IMG/VR virus record: IMGVR_UViG_3300027754_000065
Location: 22,815 to 86,814 of that record
Strand: one strand, 5' to 3'
Source: a virus
DNA: 64,000 bases
Position 1 is the stretch's first letter. Every line of letters starts with the position of its first letter. Below the pieces are notes generated by a model that worked only from the letters and a program-made list of their open reading frames with translations, was not told the origin of the DNA and did no database searches. This document shows positions 7,994-15,868 of this stretch, piece by piece. The translations under genes and the position numbers were made by a program.

Positions 7994-8022
7994 ATTATAC
8001 AGGGAACCTGATTTATTGTCAA
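7994..8022 (-). promoter_or_regulatory. Perfect sigma-70 promoter with repeated leader
   Basis: TTGACA (8017-8022), 17 bases beginning ATAAAT, TATAAT (7994-7999). Followed by the same 24-base element (7976-7999) as the promoter at 7419-7447. Confidence 0.9.
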
Positions 8023-8040
8023 CCTTTGGTAATGTTGTTT

Positions 8041-8241
8041 TTACGCAACAACTTCCACTTTATCCATACAAATTGCCTGCAACATACAATAAGCATCGTA
8101 GTACTCGGTATCCGTCAAATCAATGGACCGTTGTCTAGGTGTTCCAAACCCAACTTCCAGTTGATAGTGATAGTCGGCCATTCTCCAAAGAATGGCTGAG
8201 TCACCGTTTTCAATGTAACCTTTAGCAATAAACTGTGTCAT
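8041..8241 (-). CDS. Small conserved protein of unknown function
   Basis: 66 residues from the ATG at 8241. The longer frame (to 8412) would start upstream of the promoter at 8272-8300, so it cannot be the transcribed gene. Aromatic/acidic, with WRMADYHYQLEV and DLTDTEYYDAYCML. Function unknown. Confidence 0.6.
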   Translation of the reverse strand: MTQFIAKGYIENGDSAILWRMADYHYQLEVGFGTPRQRSIDLTDTEYYDAYCMLQAICMDKVEVVA

Positions 8242-8271
8242 TTTGTGACCTTTTGTTGATTCAATACAAGT

Positions 8272-8300
8272 ATTATAGATCCAAAACCATTTATTGTCAA
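8272..8300 (-). promoter_or_regulatory. Perfect sigma-70 promoter
   Basis: TTGACA (8295-8300), 17 bases beginning ATAAAT, TATAAT (8272-8277). It fixes the start of the downstream gene at 8241. Confidence 0.88.
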
Positions 8301-8506
8301 GCGACAAAATCGAAGGCGAATTCTTCACCACACTTGCTGATGCGGACCTTGTTGACTCCGCCGAAGTTGTCACAAAGTGTGTGAAAAATACAACGGGCTG
8401 TGTCTTCGGCACAATTTACGAACAGTGTGCCATAACTGAAATCTACTTGCTCTCCTGAGCCCAGCAATGGTTTGATCGTGTTGACAACAATTGATTCAAA
8501 TTCCAT
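8297..8506 (-). CDS. Small conserved protein of unknown function
   Basis: 69 residues from the ATG at 8506, preceded by CGGAGAAAC. An ATG 33 bases further up (8539) lies inside the -10 box of the promoter at 8538-8566 and so is not on the transcript. Contains FVNCAEDTARCIFHTLCDNFGG; three Cys. Function unknown. Confidence 0.6.
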   Translation of the reverse strand: MEFESIVVNTIKPLLGSGEQVDFSYGTLFVNCAEDTARCIFHTLCDNFGGVNKVRISKCGEEFAFDFVA

Positions 8507-8537
8507 TTGTTTCTCCGTTTTCTTAGCGTATAATTTC

Positions 8538-8566
8538 ATTATACATCACTGCCCATTTATTGTCAA
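8538..8566 (-). promoter_or_regulatory. Perfect sigma-70 promoter
   Basis: TTGACA (8561-8566), 17 bases beginning ATAAAT, TATAAT (8538-8543). It rules out the upstream ATG at 8539 as start of the 8297-8506 gene. Confidence 0.9.
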
Positions 8567-8568
8567 AT

Positions 8569-9159
8569 TTACGGCCGCTTGTCAATGATACGGTCGGCTA
8601 GTCCATACTCAACCGCTTCTTCACCGGACATGAATCGGTCTCGTTCCATATCCCTAGTCAACTCCTCAAAAGTCTTTCCCTTTGAATTGTGTTTAACATA
8701 GATGTTGGTAAGATTACGCTTCATTTCAAGGATTTCTTTTACTTGAATTTCCATATCAGTAGCCTGACCACGTGCACCACCGCTTGGTTGATGAATCATA
8801 TGGCGAGCATTAGGTAAAATCAACCGTTTATTTTTAGCACCTGCTTGTGCTAACAAACTACCCATACTACATGCCTGTCCCATAACAATGGTTGAAACAT
8901 CAGGTGTAATAAATTGAATAGTATCATAGATAGCCATACCTGCGGTAACTGATCCACCCGGTGAGTTAATGTAAAGATTAATATCCTTATTGCTATCTTC
9001 ACTTTCAAGGTAAAGTAATTGAGCAACAATCAGATTTGCCATTTGGTCATGAACTTCCCCTTCTAGGAGAATTACACGGTCACGCAACAGCCGACTATAG
9101 ATATCATAACTGCGTTCGCCGCGGGATGTTTGCTCAAGTACAATTGGGACTAAACTCAT
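8569..9159 (-). CDS. clpP: ClpP protease subunit
   Basis: 196 residues, full length for mature ClpP. The catalytic triad is visible: S98 (GQACSMGS), H123 (MIHQPSGG) and D174 (ERDRFMS), with the oligomer handle helix in between. ClpP forms a tetradecameric chamber that degrades substrates fed by an AAA+ unfoldase. This phage also encodes ClpX (with the ClpP-docking IGFG loop), ClpS and Hsp20 within 6 kb, which points to a dedicated phage protease system. A private sigma-70 promoter (9185-9212) suggests early expression. No propeptide is evident. Confidence 0.95.
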   Translation of the reverse strand: MSLVPIVLEQTSRGERSYDIYSRLLRDRVILLEGEVHDQMANLIVAQLLYLESEDSNKDINLYINSPGGSVTAGMAIYDTIQFITPDVSTIVMGQACSMGSLLAQAGAKNKRLILPNARHMIHQPSGGARGQATDMEIQVKEILEMKRNLTNIYVKHNSKGKTFEELTRDMERDRFMSGEEAVEYGLADRIIDKRP

Positions 9160-9184
9160 AAAATTCCTTTGTAAAATAATAACT

Positions 9185-9212
9185 ATTATACAGGAATTTT
9201 ATTCTTTGTCAA
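9185..9212 (-). promoter_or_regulatory. Sigma-70 promoter for clpP
   Basis: TTGACA (9207-9212), 16-base spacer, TATAAT (9185-9190), 26 bases before the clpP ATG; the -35 box overlaps the end of the upstream gene. Confidence 0.85.
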
Positions 9213-10786
9213 CGTTTTTTACGCCCAACATCTCCTGATGGTTTAGGTTCTTTTGGCTCTCTTCTTTTTGGATTAACAATATCCATTGATGATGTAGACA
9301 AATCGGATACCGTACCTATAACACCATCATCAGGTTCGACGCCTGCCCCTAGTTCATCAGGCTCTTCCAAATCAGTTTTAGGTGCTGTATTGGCTAATTT
9401 AAAACTGAATCCACCTTTAGTTGGATCAGTTCCTCCTGATTTAGATTCTAATGTAATTTTTCCTTCAAGTTTAGCAGGCCATTGTGTAGCAAAGCTCATT
9501 ATTCTACTCTTAGGATCAAAGTCTGCGTATTGCTGAATGAAGTTCATATCTAAAATGGATAATACCACATCTTGGAATTCAGGAATAGCTTGGCCTTCGT
9601 TTACTGCATTCATCACTGCTAATTTAACTGCATGAGTTAACTTTCCACCGTCGCTACTTGGTTTTTGAAATTTAATGTCATTAAAAAATATATCATAGCC
9701 TGGCATCTTACCTGGATAAGAATTAGGCCTAGATGGCTGCACATTTTTTTTAAAATCTTCGATGCTTTGTTTTACATCTTTTGTAATTTTATTAACATCC
9801 CACGGTAACACTGATTTAAATTTCTGCGGGATAGATTCGGGTGCTACTTCATTTAATAAATTCATAGCAGCAAAGACGGAGCTAATAGTTCTAGGTGATG
9901 GTAAAGATATTTTAGCGGGAACCTTTTTAGTGCCATTATCACATAAATCAATGAAACCTACTGCACCAAGATAATCAGGATTATTTCTAATTTCATCAGG
10001 TACCTTTAATCCACTTACACTTGGAGGAGCACCGCCACCTTGACCTTTACTTGAAATATTAATTTTGTGATTTGTTTTATCGTTAGAAATGCTGGCATAG
10101 CTATCGGCTATGTTAGTATTAGCTTTACCTGGAAAATTAATAATTAACTCAGATACATCACTTCCTAGCCATTCAGTAAAACCCTTCTTTCTAGGGAAAC
10201 GGGAAGTACCCGATACTAGTGCCAACACACCTAAATACTCACCTGCGTAGTCAACAATACTATCTTTAATCTTGGAAGGAACATCTTTGGAGATAACTGG
10301 GTTCCCACCATTCATAATAGTTTCAGCCATTTCAATGACTAATCTTCCATAATCAGTAGATTGCAGCACACTGTTATTAATAATTGTTTCTCCTAATTGA
10401 CTAGCAGGAATGTCTTTGTCAGTGATTTTAATCTGAGAAGGTTTTAATAAAGCTGATTCTTTACCAGTTTCTTCACCCTCTTCACCTGTTTTAGCCTGTC
10501 CTCCTAAATCAGAGGTTTTTAACAATTGACTTAATAGAATTTGCCTACCATCTTCTAATTTAATTTTAAGAGTACCTGAAAATTTGCCATTATCATATAA
10601 TTGTTGGAAACGGTCTGCTTCGGAAGGGTCAGCAATCACCGATTCTTGATCAATAGTATAAAACGGCTGTTGATTAGCAATCATTGATATGAATTTTTCA
10701 AATCTACCGGTCCGATTTATAATCTCCGATGCACTCAGAGTGCTAGCTTCAGATAGGGTTTGGATGAGGTTTAGTAAATCACGCAT
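9209..10786 (-). CDS. Large protein with capsid-targeting-like N-terminus
   Basis: 525 residues; no enzyme motif recognised. The N-terminus MRDLLNLIQTLSE followed by Ala gives a hydrophobic-x-Glu-Ala site like those cut by T4 gp21. The middle is mixed alpha/beta with SELIINFPGKAN and Gly/Pro linkers, and the last ~70 residues are disordered and end in a basic KPSGDVGRKKR tail. This suggests a virion or head-interior protein. No Shine-Dalgarno is present; an AATAAATA box at 10794-10801 is so close that the mRNA would have about a two-base leader. Confidence 0.65.
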   Translation of the reverse strand: MRDLLNLIQTLSEASTLSASEIINRTGRFEKFISMIANQQPFYTIDQESVIADPSEADRFQQLYDNGKFSGTLKIKLEDGRQILLSQLLKTSDLGGQAKTGEEGEETGKESALLKPSQIKITDKDIPASQLGETIINNSVLQSTDYGRLVIEMAETIMNGGNPVISKDVPSKIKDSIVDYAGEYLGVLALVSGTSRFPRKKGFTEWLGSDVSELIINFPGKANTNIADSYASISNDKTNHKINISSKGQGGGAPPSVSGLKVPDEIRNNPDYLGAVGFIDLCDNGTKKVPAKISLPSPRTISSVFAAMNLLNEVAPESIPQKFKSVLPWDVNKITKDVKQSIEDFKKNVQPSRPNSYPGKMPGYDIFFNDIKFQKPSSDGGKLTHAVKLAVMNAVNEGQAIPEFQDVVLSILDMNFIQQYADFDPKSRIMSFATQWPAKLEGKITLESKSGGTDPTKGGFSFKLANTAPKTDLEEPDELGAGVEPDDGVIGTVSDLSTSSMDIVNPKRREPKEPKPSGDVGRKKR

Positions 10787-10793
10787 AGTTTAG

Positions 10794-10801
10794 TATTTAT
10801 T
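10794..10801 (-). promoter_or_regulatory. T4-late-type promoter box, near-leaderless
   Basis: AATAAATACT on the minus strand; seven bases separate the 8-mer from the ATG at 10786, predicting a leader of about two bases. Confidence 0.5.
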
Positions 10802-10843
10802 CTTCTTACCTAATTAAATAATATTAGATTTGGTAGAGGTTAT

Positions 10844-10851
10844 GTTAAATA
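10844..10851 (+). promoter_or_regulatory. Late-type promoter box (variant)
   Basis: GTTAAATACT on the plus strand, followed by AGGAG (10859-10863) and the ATG at 10868. Differs from TATAAATA at the first two bases, so tentative. Confidence 0.35.
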
Positions 10852-10867
10852 CTTGTTTAGGAGATAT

Positions 10868-11194
10868 ATGATGGAAGTAATTATTGTTTTGGTTGTAGTG
10901 ATAGGTATTATTGGATGCCTGTTATACTTTAGAAGCAGAGAAGCATCTAAGATTGCTCCAGTTGAAGAAGCTAATGCATGGCCTGTTACTGAACCTACTG
11001 TACCTGTTGCTACTGTTAGCGAGTCTGTAGTAGAAACTCCTGCCGTAGTAGAAACAGTAGAGCAACCTGAAGTAGTTGCTAAACCAAAAAGAACAAGAGC
11101 TAAAAAAGCTACGGTAGAATCTACAACTGCCGAACAGCCTAAACCTGCTGCTAAGCCTAGAGCAAAAAAACCTAAAATGACTGTAGCGAAGTGA
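10868..11194 (+). CDS. Membrane-anchored Pro/Ala/Lys-rich protein
   Basis: 108 residues from the ATG at 10868 (AGGAG five bases upstream; a second ATG follows directly). One N-terminal membrane segment (~2-21, VIIVLVVVIGIIGCLLYF), then a disordered region rich in Val, Glu, Pro and Thr and a C-terminal basic tail of KPKR/KKA repeats, reminiscent of histone-like or TonB-like linkers. The basic tail could bind nucleic acid. The last four bases overlap the start of the next gene (GTGA). Confidence 0.6.
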   Translation: MMEVIIVLVVVIGIIGCLLYFRSREASKIAPVEEANAWPVTEPTVPVATVSESVVETPAVVETVEQPEVVAKPKRTRAKKATVESTTAEQPKPAAKPRAKKPKMTVAK

Positions 11195-11871
11195 AGATAG
11201 GGTTTGATTTAATCAGTGATTTAAATCTTTCATCGGAAGATAGTTTTAATTGGGAAGATAAGGCTACTAGTCTATATTGCGTAGTAGCCGGTAATGTAAG
11301 TTCTGACATGGGTGTTTTATTAAACACCCTTAAATACCTATCAAACTTCTATCAAGGTATATTTTATATACCTGGTGCACTAGAATATGAGAATGCAGAA
11401 TCTATAGAAAAAAGAACACATGAAATAGCTAATATTTGTAATAAGATTACTAGTGTTGCGTTATTATACCATCATGTTGTGTTGATTGATGGTATTGCTA
11501 TATTGGGTGCTAATGGATGGCATACTGATTCGGTTACTGAATCAGTAGAGATCAACCGTTATAGTGATTTAGTATATCTAAAAAATTCAATACAAAAGTT
11601 ACAAAAACATTTGGATGTGAAAAAAATATTCGTGTTAACTAGTGCTGTGCCTAGTAATGATTTGTATTTTGGAGAAACCCCTAAAAATCTTAAAGGTGTT
11701 CCTGAGTTAGTAATTACACTATTAGCAGATATGGAATCTAAGGTTTCACATTGGGGATTTGGTACATATGGAAAAATAGTTGACACTACATTGAATAGTG
11801 TCAACTATTTTAATAATCCATATAATAATAGTAGCCCTTATTGGGCTAAAAGAATTGATATAGAAATTTAA
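11191..11871 (+). CDS. Degenerate metallophosphoesterase (predicted pseudoenzyme)
   Basis: 226 residues with a GTG start overlapping the upstream TGA. It follows the metallophosphoesterase layout but has lost most metal ligands: SDLN in place of SDLH (N12), AGN in place of AGD (N35), PGALE in place of SGNHE (62-65), TSAVPS in place of THHAPS and HWGFGTYG in place of CHGHVH. Length and order of strands match the intact enzyme at 5665-6441. The frame is open and full length, so this is a maintained non-catalytic protein, not a decaying gene. Possible roles are scaffold, decoy or virion part. Confidence 0.65.
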   Translation: MKIGFDLISDLNLSSEDSFNWEDKATSLYCVVAGNVSSDMGVLLNTLKYLSNFYQGIFYIPGALEYENAESIEKRTHEIANICNKITSVALLYHHVVLIDGIAILGANGWHTDSVTESVEINRYSDLVYLKNSIQKLQKHLDVKKIFVLTSAVPSNDLYFGETPKNLKGVPELVITLLADMESKVSHWGFGTYGKIVDTTLNSVNYFNNPYNNSSPYWAKRIDIEI

Positions 11872-12173
11872 GACTCAACCTCTACTTTGATTTGAAGAGG
11901 ATAACCATGTGTTCTTGCATCTAGTGTTACTTCAATGCCCTTTTGCTCTGCGATTTCATAGGGTAAAATAGCAACTACCGCACTACCATGTTCATGAATG
12001 CTATCTGTAATTGAAGCGGCAGATTCATTACTATAGTTAAAATAATCAACCAAAGAATTGATTACAAATTCCATAGATGTAACATCATCATTCATGTAAA
12101 TGATTTTGAAAAGGGGCGGTTCTTTAAGACCCAAGTTTGGTTTAATTTTGATTTTAGTATCGGCTTTGGACAT
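11868..12173 (-). CDS. clpS: ClpS-like Clp protease adaptor
   Basis: 101 residues from the ATG at 12173 (GAGA upstream); the longer frame to 12212 would start inside a hairpin. The ClpS core is clear: PPLFKIIYMNDDVTSMEFV, with the N-degron pocket Asn-Asp-Asp, then SIHEHGSAVVAILPYEIAE with the pocket His, and a C-terminal PLQIKVE strand. ClpS normally hands N-degron substrates to ClpA/ClpC, yet the unfoldase encoded beside it is ClpX. It could use host ClpA, or the pairing may be new. Confidence 0.85.
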   Translation of the reverse strand: MSKADTKIKIKPNLGLKEPPLFKIIYMNDDVTSMEFVINSLVDYFNYSNESAASITDSIHEHGSAVVAILPYEIAEQKGIEVTLDARTHGYPLQIKVEVES

Positions 12174-12190
12174 TTTAGTTCTCTCATAAA

Positions 12191-12216
12191 ATGTGTGCAG
12201 CGGATGCTGCACACAT
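12191..12216 (-). terminator. Strong hairpin between hsp20 and clpS
   Basis: Perfect 11-base arms (12191-12201 and 12206-12216) with a four-base loop; on the minus strand followed by TTTTA. Could be an attenuator or weak terminator after hsp20, or a processing/stabilising stem just before the clpS ribosome site. Confidence 0.55.
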
Positions 12217-12227
12217 ACGCTACTATA

Positions 12228-12674
12228 CTATTTAGTGTAGGTAATAGCAATCTTCTTGGGTTTTTGCTCTTCAGGAATTTGACGTTCTAAATTGATAGTC
12301 AACATACCATCAGATACAACAGCACCAGTTACTTCAACATGATCGGCTAGCGTCCAAGTTCTAATGAAATTACGGGCACTAATACCACGATGTAGATATT
12401 CAACTGTTTCATCCAAATTAACTGCTTTTTCACCCTTGACGGTTAGTTGATTCTTTTCTACAGTAACATCAATGTCACCATTTTTAAAACCAGCAACTGC
12501 CAATTCAATGGTAAACTTATCCTCACTATGTTTCACAACATTGTATGGTGGATAATTTGTTTGTTGTTGTGCGGAAGTTTGTCTCATAAGTTCATCAAAC
12601 ATTGTATCGAAACCGATACCAAACTTATGAAGTGACGGAATGTCAAGGGAACGAAGGGATAATGTATTTGTCAT
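12228..12674 (-). CDS. hsp20: Small heat-shock protein (Hsp20/IbpA class)
   Basis: 148 residues. Residues ~40-135 form the alpha-crystallin domain (YNVVKHSEDKFTIELAVAGF ... NQLTVKGEK ... LHRGISARNFIRTWTLADHVEV), followed by an extension with IPEE. An N-terminal segment of ~35 residues (MFDELMRQ) matches proteobacterial IbpA. It holds unfolding proteins in a soluble state for chaperones or proteases. T4-like cyanophages also carry Hsp20; here it adjoins clpS. A late-type box lies at 12738-12745, ~62 bases upstream, and AGGAGA supplies the ribosome site. Confidence 0.92.
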   Translation of the reverse strand: MTNTLSLRSLDIPSLHKFGIGFDTMFDELMRQTSAQQQTNYPPYNVVKHSEDKFTIELAVAGFKNGDIDVTVEKNQLTVKGEKAVNLDETVEYLHRGISARNFIRTWTLADHVEVTGAVVSDGMLTINLERQIPEEQKPKKIAITYTK

Positions 12675-12737
12675 TTGTTTTCTCCTTTAATAAGCAAGAT
12701 GACTGATTGTAGACCCGACTATCGGCATCTACAACAG

Positions 12738-12745
12738 TATTTATC
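12738..12745 (-). promoter_or_regulatory. T4-late-type promoter box upstream of hsp20
   Basis: GATAAATACT on the minus strand, 63 bases before the hsp20 ATG. Confidence 0.45.
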
Positions 12746-12780
12746 ATAAATAATTTTCGTAAAAAATTCTACTATTTTGG

Positions 12781-13002
12781 TTAAAAAAGTTTCTTAGGAA
12801 TTTCTTGACTATTTAAAAATCTTTTCCAACGTTTCTTTGCTTGGGCTTTAGCAACTTTTCTTTTTTCGGTTGGCTTATTATAAAATCTACGGTCTTGAAC
12901 TTCTTGGAGCAGGCCATCTTCGCTAATTTTCTTTTTAAATTTTCTTAGCGCCTTTTCTACATTACCGTCTTGTACTAATACTTTTCTGCCCTTTGAACTC
13001 AT
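12781..13002 (-). CDS. rpsU: Ribosomal protein bS21
   Basis: 73 residues with the bS21 pattern: VLVQDGNVEKALRKFKKK, then GLLQEVQDRRFYNKPTEKRK, then a basic helix. bS21 sits at the mRNA exit on the 30S subunit and helps Shine-Dalgarno recognition; phage copies are thought to compete with the host protein and bias initiation. Length and all basic blocks are normal, so it should be functional. Its ATG overlaps the clpX stop by four bases, coupling ribosome modification to Clp expression. Confidence 0.92.
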   Translation of the reverse strand: MSSKGRKVLVQDGNVEKALRKFKKKISEDGLLQEVQDRRFYNKPTEKRKVAKAQAKKRWKRFLNSQEIPKKLF

Positions 13003-14198
13003 ACTAATGGTTGTGGATTAATCACCATGTCCTGACTAATATTTATCACGGTTATACCATGATCATGGTATTTGCGAGCATTATACATATGTGGCATTAA
13101 GCACCGTTCAATTTCAGTATGTAGACCACGAGCACCTGTTTTAAGTTCTAGGCAATTATCTACTATTTGCTCTAATGCTTCGGTATCAAAATTCAAATCA
13201 ATATTATCTAGTGAAAATAGATATTGGTATTGGTTTATATAGTTATTTTTGATTTCTGTTAATACCTTAAGTAGTTCATCCCTATCTAAATCAGTTAGAA
13301 CAACTGATGTAGTAAATCTACCAATGAACTCAGGAATCATTCCAAACTTAGTTAAATCATCGGGCGAAACTAAATTTAGTTCAATATCTTCATGGTTGGC
13401 AATAACATTAGCACCGAAACCAATTCTAGTGCCCTTGACCCTTGATTTAATAATATCATATAGGCCTACAAATGCACCACCTGAAATGAATAAAATGTTT
13501 TTAGTATTAACTTCTAACATATCACCACCGGGATGTTTTCTACCACCACCTGCAGGAATACGACATATAGTACCCTCTACTAATTTAAGTAGTGCTTGTT
13601 GAACACCTTCCCCCGATACATCACGGGTAATGCTAGTAGATTCACCTTTACGGGCAATCTTATCAATTTCGTCAATGAATACAATACCGCGTTCTGCTTT
13701 TTTAACATCACCGCCGGCTGAATTAACTAACATACTAATCATACTTTCAACATCATCACCAACGTAACCTGCTTCTGTTAATGATGTAGCATCAGCAACT
13801 ACAAATGGTACATTCAAAAACTTTGCTACAGTTTTTGCTAGTAACGTTTTACCTGATCCAGTAGGACCAATTAGTAACACATTTCCCTTTTGGATTTCTA
13901 AATCTTCAGGAGGATGTGTAATTCGTTTAAAGTGATTTGCTATAGCAACACTGAGAATCATTTTAGCATCAGCTTGTCCTATGATATGCTGATCCAAATA
14001 CTCTTTAATTTGAATAGCATCATAGGTTTGATGTTCTATTTTTTCAGATTCAACTGAAGAATCATCATTGATTAGTTGATTACATAGTTCAATGCAATCA
14101 CTGCAAATTGCAACCGATTCGCTGACAATTAACTTTTTTACAACTTCTTTGTGGCTTCCACAAAAAGTGCAGTGGGTGATTTTATTTTCTAAGGTCAT
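12999..14198 (-). CDS. clpX: ClpX AAA+ unfoldase
   Basis: 399 residues from the ATG at 14198; an in-frame TTG at 14231 adds 11 unconserved residues. N-terminal Zn-binding domain with C10, C13, C32, C35; Walker A GPTGSGKT; GYVG pore loop; Walker B VFIDEIDK; RKH loop (GGGRKHPGG); IGFG loop for ClpP docking; sensor 2 GARG. It unfolds proteins and threads them into ClpP. All functional motifs are intact, and clpP, clpS and hsp20 are nearby. A non-canonical inverted repeat (14224-14243, TGACA/TGTCA) precedes it. Confidence 0.95.
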   Translation of the reverse strand: MTLENKITHCTFCGSHKEVVKKLIVSESVAICSDCIELCNQLINDDSSVESEKIEHQTYDAIQIKEYLDQHIIGQADAKMILSVAIANHFKRITHPPEDLEIQKGNVLLIGPTGSGKTLLAKTVAKFLNVPFVVADATSLTEAGYVGDDVESMISMLVNSAGGDVKKAERGIVFIDEIDKIARKGESTSITRDVSGEGVQQALLKLVEGTICRIPAGGGRKHPGGDMLEVNTKNILFISGGAFVGLYDIIKSRVKGTRIGFGANVIANHEDIELNLVSPDDLTKFGMIPEFIGRFTTSVVLTDLDRDELLKVLTEIKNNYINQYQYLFSLDNIDLNFDTEALEQIVDNCLELKTGARGLHTEIERCLMPHMYNARKYHDHGITVINISQDMVINPQPLV

Positions 14199-14223
14199 GA
14201 AGTATATATCTTGAAAGAATTTG

Positions 14224-14243
14224 TGACACAATAAATTATGTCA
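14224..14243. promoter_or_regulatory. TGACA/TGTCA inverted repeat upstream of clpX
   Basis: TGACA (14224-14228) and TGTCA (14239-14243) separated by 10 bases, between clpX and the upstream gene. A related TGTCAC/GTGACA pair precedes folE (37966-37983). Possible operator. Confidence 0.3.
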
Positions 14244-14276
14244 TAATTATTGGAAAAATTAAAGTTATTTGGTAAT

Positions 14277-15833
14277 TTATTTAGATGAACTTAGGTACGA
14301 TGCAATCTGTGCCTTTTCGTTATCAGATAATAAATCAACTTCATATTCTCCCGAATCTATTTTTGAAATTAAAAATTGAATATATGCTTGGTCATACAAG
14401 TATGAATCGGATAACTCTTTGTTTATCTCTATCCATTTGTTACCATCAAATTTGTATACCTTATTAGGTAATATATCTACTCTTACAAATACATCGCCCT
14501 TATTAGAGAACTTTGGAAATTGTGCTCCAAAGTTCGTACTAATCTGATTAGCCATATCGGCTTTGATAGTGAATAAATCAGGACGCATTTCTTTTAATGC
14601 TTCCTTACGAATGTGTTTTCCGTCACTAGTTAACACATAATCTTCATCAATTTCTCTATATGGTTTTTCTTTAGTCACCCCTGTAGTTTCAATTGTTATT
14701 GACTCTGCCTTAGGTTCTACTATTAGTTCAACTGATTCTTCCTCTTCAAAAGGACCATCTCTAACATCACACTTTAGATTTGGACAGAACAATCCAATAC
14801 CTGGGGCATTCATTAAAGTCGTTCCGCATTTGAAACAAGGGATTTCTTCAGGCTGTTCTTCAATCTTTTCTTCAGGTTTAGAGACTAATCCAACTGTAGA
14901 ACCAGATGTAAACCCTTTCCACGGCTTTTTCAAATAAGCGTACTCATCTATTACAGGTTTCTCTACCGTTTCTTCAACTTGTTCTATTTGCTCTTCGGTA
15001 AGTGGACCATCATCTGGTTCATACTCAGGTTCTTCTTCGGGTTTTTCTTCTACTTTAGGTTCTTCTCTATCCCACACCCTACTACCATTTGCCGCTAATA
15101 CAAGAGTTAGTGCTAATGGATCAAACACACTTACAATAAGAATAATTACCCATCGTACTGCTCTTTCAAGTAGGTTAGCATCAGGGTTATCACCGTAGAT
15201 AAGAGCGGCTATGTATTTGATTGGGCCAACTTCCGCTTCTACTTTGCGTATTTCGGCAGCAATGGGTGCCCTTTCTTCATTAAGACTACTAATTTTTTTC
15301 TGTTCGGCTTCAATTTCAGCAAGGAGACGCCCACGCTCTTTTTGTTGATTCCTACGTAGAGCCACGGCTTTATCGGCACCTTTCTCATCCGTACTTCGAC
15401 CCATAACTTGGTCCACTGATTCATCAAGTTGTTTAAGCGCCTTACGGTTAACATCTATATTTTCCCTTGCTGTTTTAATTTTTTCATCATAAATTGCTAT
15501 CTTAGCAGCCACGTCACCTGATACTAGGCCCTGATCACTATGTGCTTTACTTAAGAAGCCAAAGATTCCCATACTGGTTAAGAAAGCAAGTGCTATGACG
15601 GCAGCTACAAGATAGACACGCATAGTCCATTTTACTTTAGGCCAGTATTTGTGCAACCAAACAGTGGTAACAACCTTTGATATTTCTAGTGCGCTACCCA
15701 TTATAATAATGGGAATAACAGCAGCCGCAAAGATTGCTGTTAATCCTAGAATACTATACCAAGCTGCAATAGTGCTTAGTGTCAGCGCAGTTAATAGTGT
15801 GAGGTTGGTAAGAGTGAATATTCTTTTAAGCAT
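14277..15833 (-). CDS. Multi-span membrane protein with coiled coil and zinc ribbon
   Basis: 518 residues. Membrane segments at ~8-25, ~30-50 and ~72-92, a charged coiled coil at ~110-205, another membrane segment at ~225-250, then a cytoplasmic acidic/Pro-rich region and a CxxC...CxxxxC zinc ribbon (CFKCGTT ... CPNLKC) near residue 335. The N-terminal part (LTLLTALTLSTIAAWYSILGL) is a conserved phage membrane module of unknown function. An AATAAATA box 6 bases before the ATG and the lack of a Shine-Dalgarno predict a one-base leader, hence late expression. Confidence 0.65.
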   Translation of the reverse strand: MLKRIFTLTNLTLLTALTLSTIAAWYSILGLTAIFAAAVIPIIIMGSALEISKVVTTVWLHKYWPKVKWTMRVYLVAAVIALAFLTSMGIFGFLSKAHSDQGLVSGDVAAKIAIYDEKIKTARENIDVNRKALKQLDESVDQVMGRSTDEKGADKAVALRRNQQKERGRLLAEIEAEQKKISSLNEERAPIAAEIRKVEAEVGPIKYIAALIYGDNPDANLLERAVRWVIILIVSVFDPLALTLVLAANGSRVWDREEPKVEEKPEEEPEYEPDDGPLTEEQIEQVEETVEKPVIDEYAYLKKPWKGFTSGSTVGLVSKPEEKIEEQPEEIPCFKCGTTLMNAPGIGLFCPNLKCDVRDGPFEEEESVELIVEPKAESITIETTGVTKEKPYREIDEDYVLTSDGKHIRKEALKEMRPDLFTIKADMANQISTNFGAQFPKFSNKGDVFVRVDILPNKVYKFDGNKWIEINKELSDSYLYDQAYIQFLISKIDSGEYEVDLLSDNEKAQIASYLSSSK

Positions 15834-15839
15834 AGTAAG

Positions 15840-15847
15840 TATTTATT
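15840..15847 (-). promoter_or_regulatory. T4-late-type promoter box, near-leaderless
   Basis: AATAAATACT on the minus strand, six bases before the ATG at 15833; predicted leader one base. Confidence 0.5.
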
Positions 15848-15868
15848 GTTACTTAATGGTTTAAATTA

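Noticed and set aside
8507-8539. In-frame ATG 11 codons upstream of the 8297-8506 gene
   Set aside because: The ATG sits inside the TATAAT box of the gene's own promoter, so it is not transcribed.
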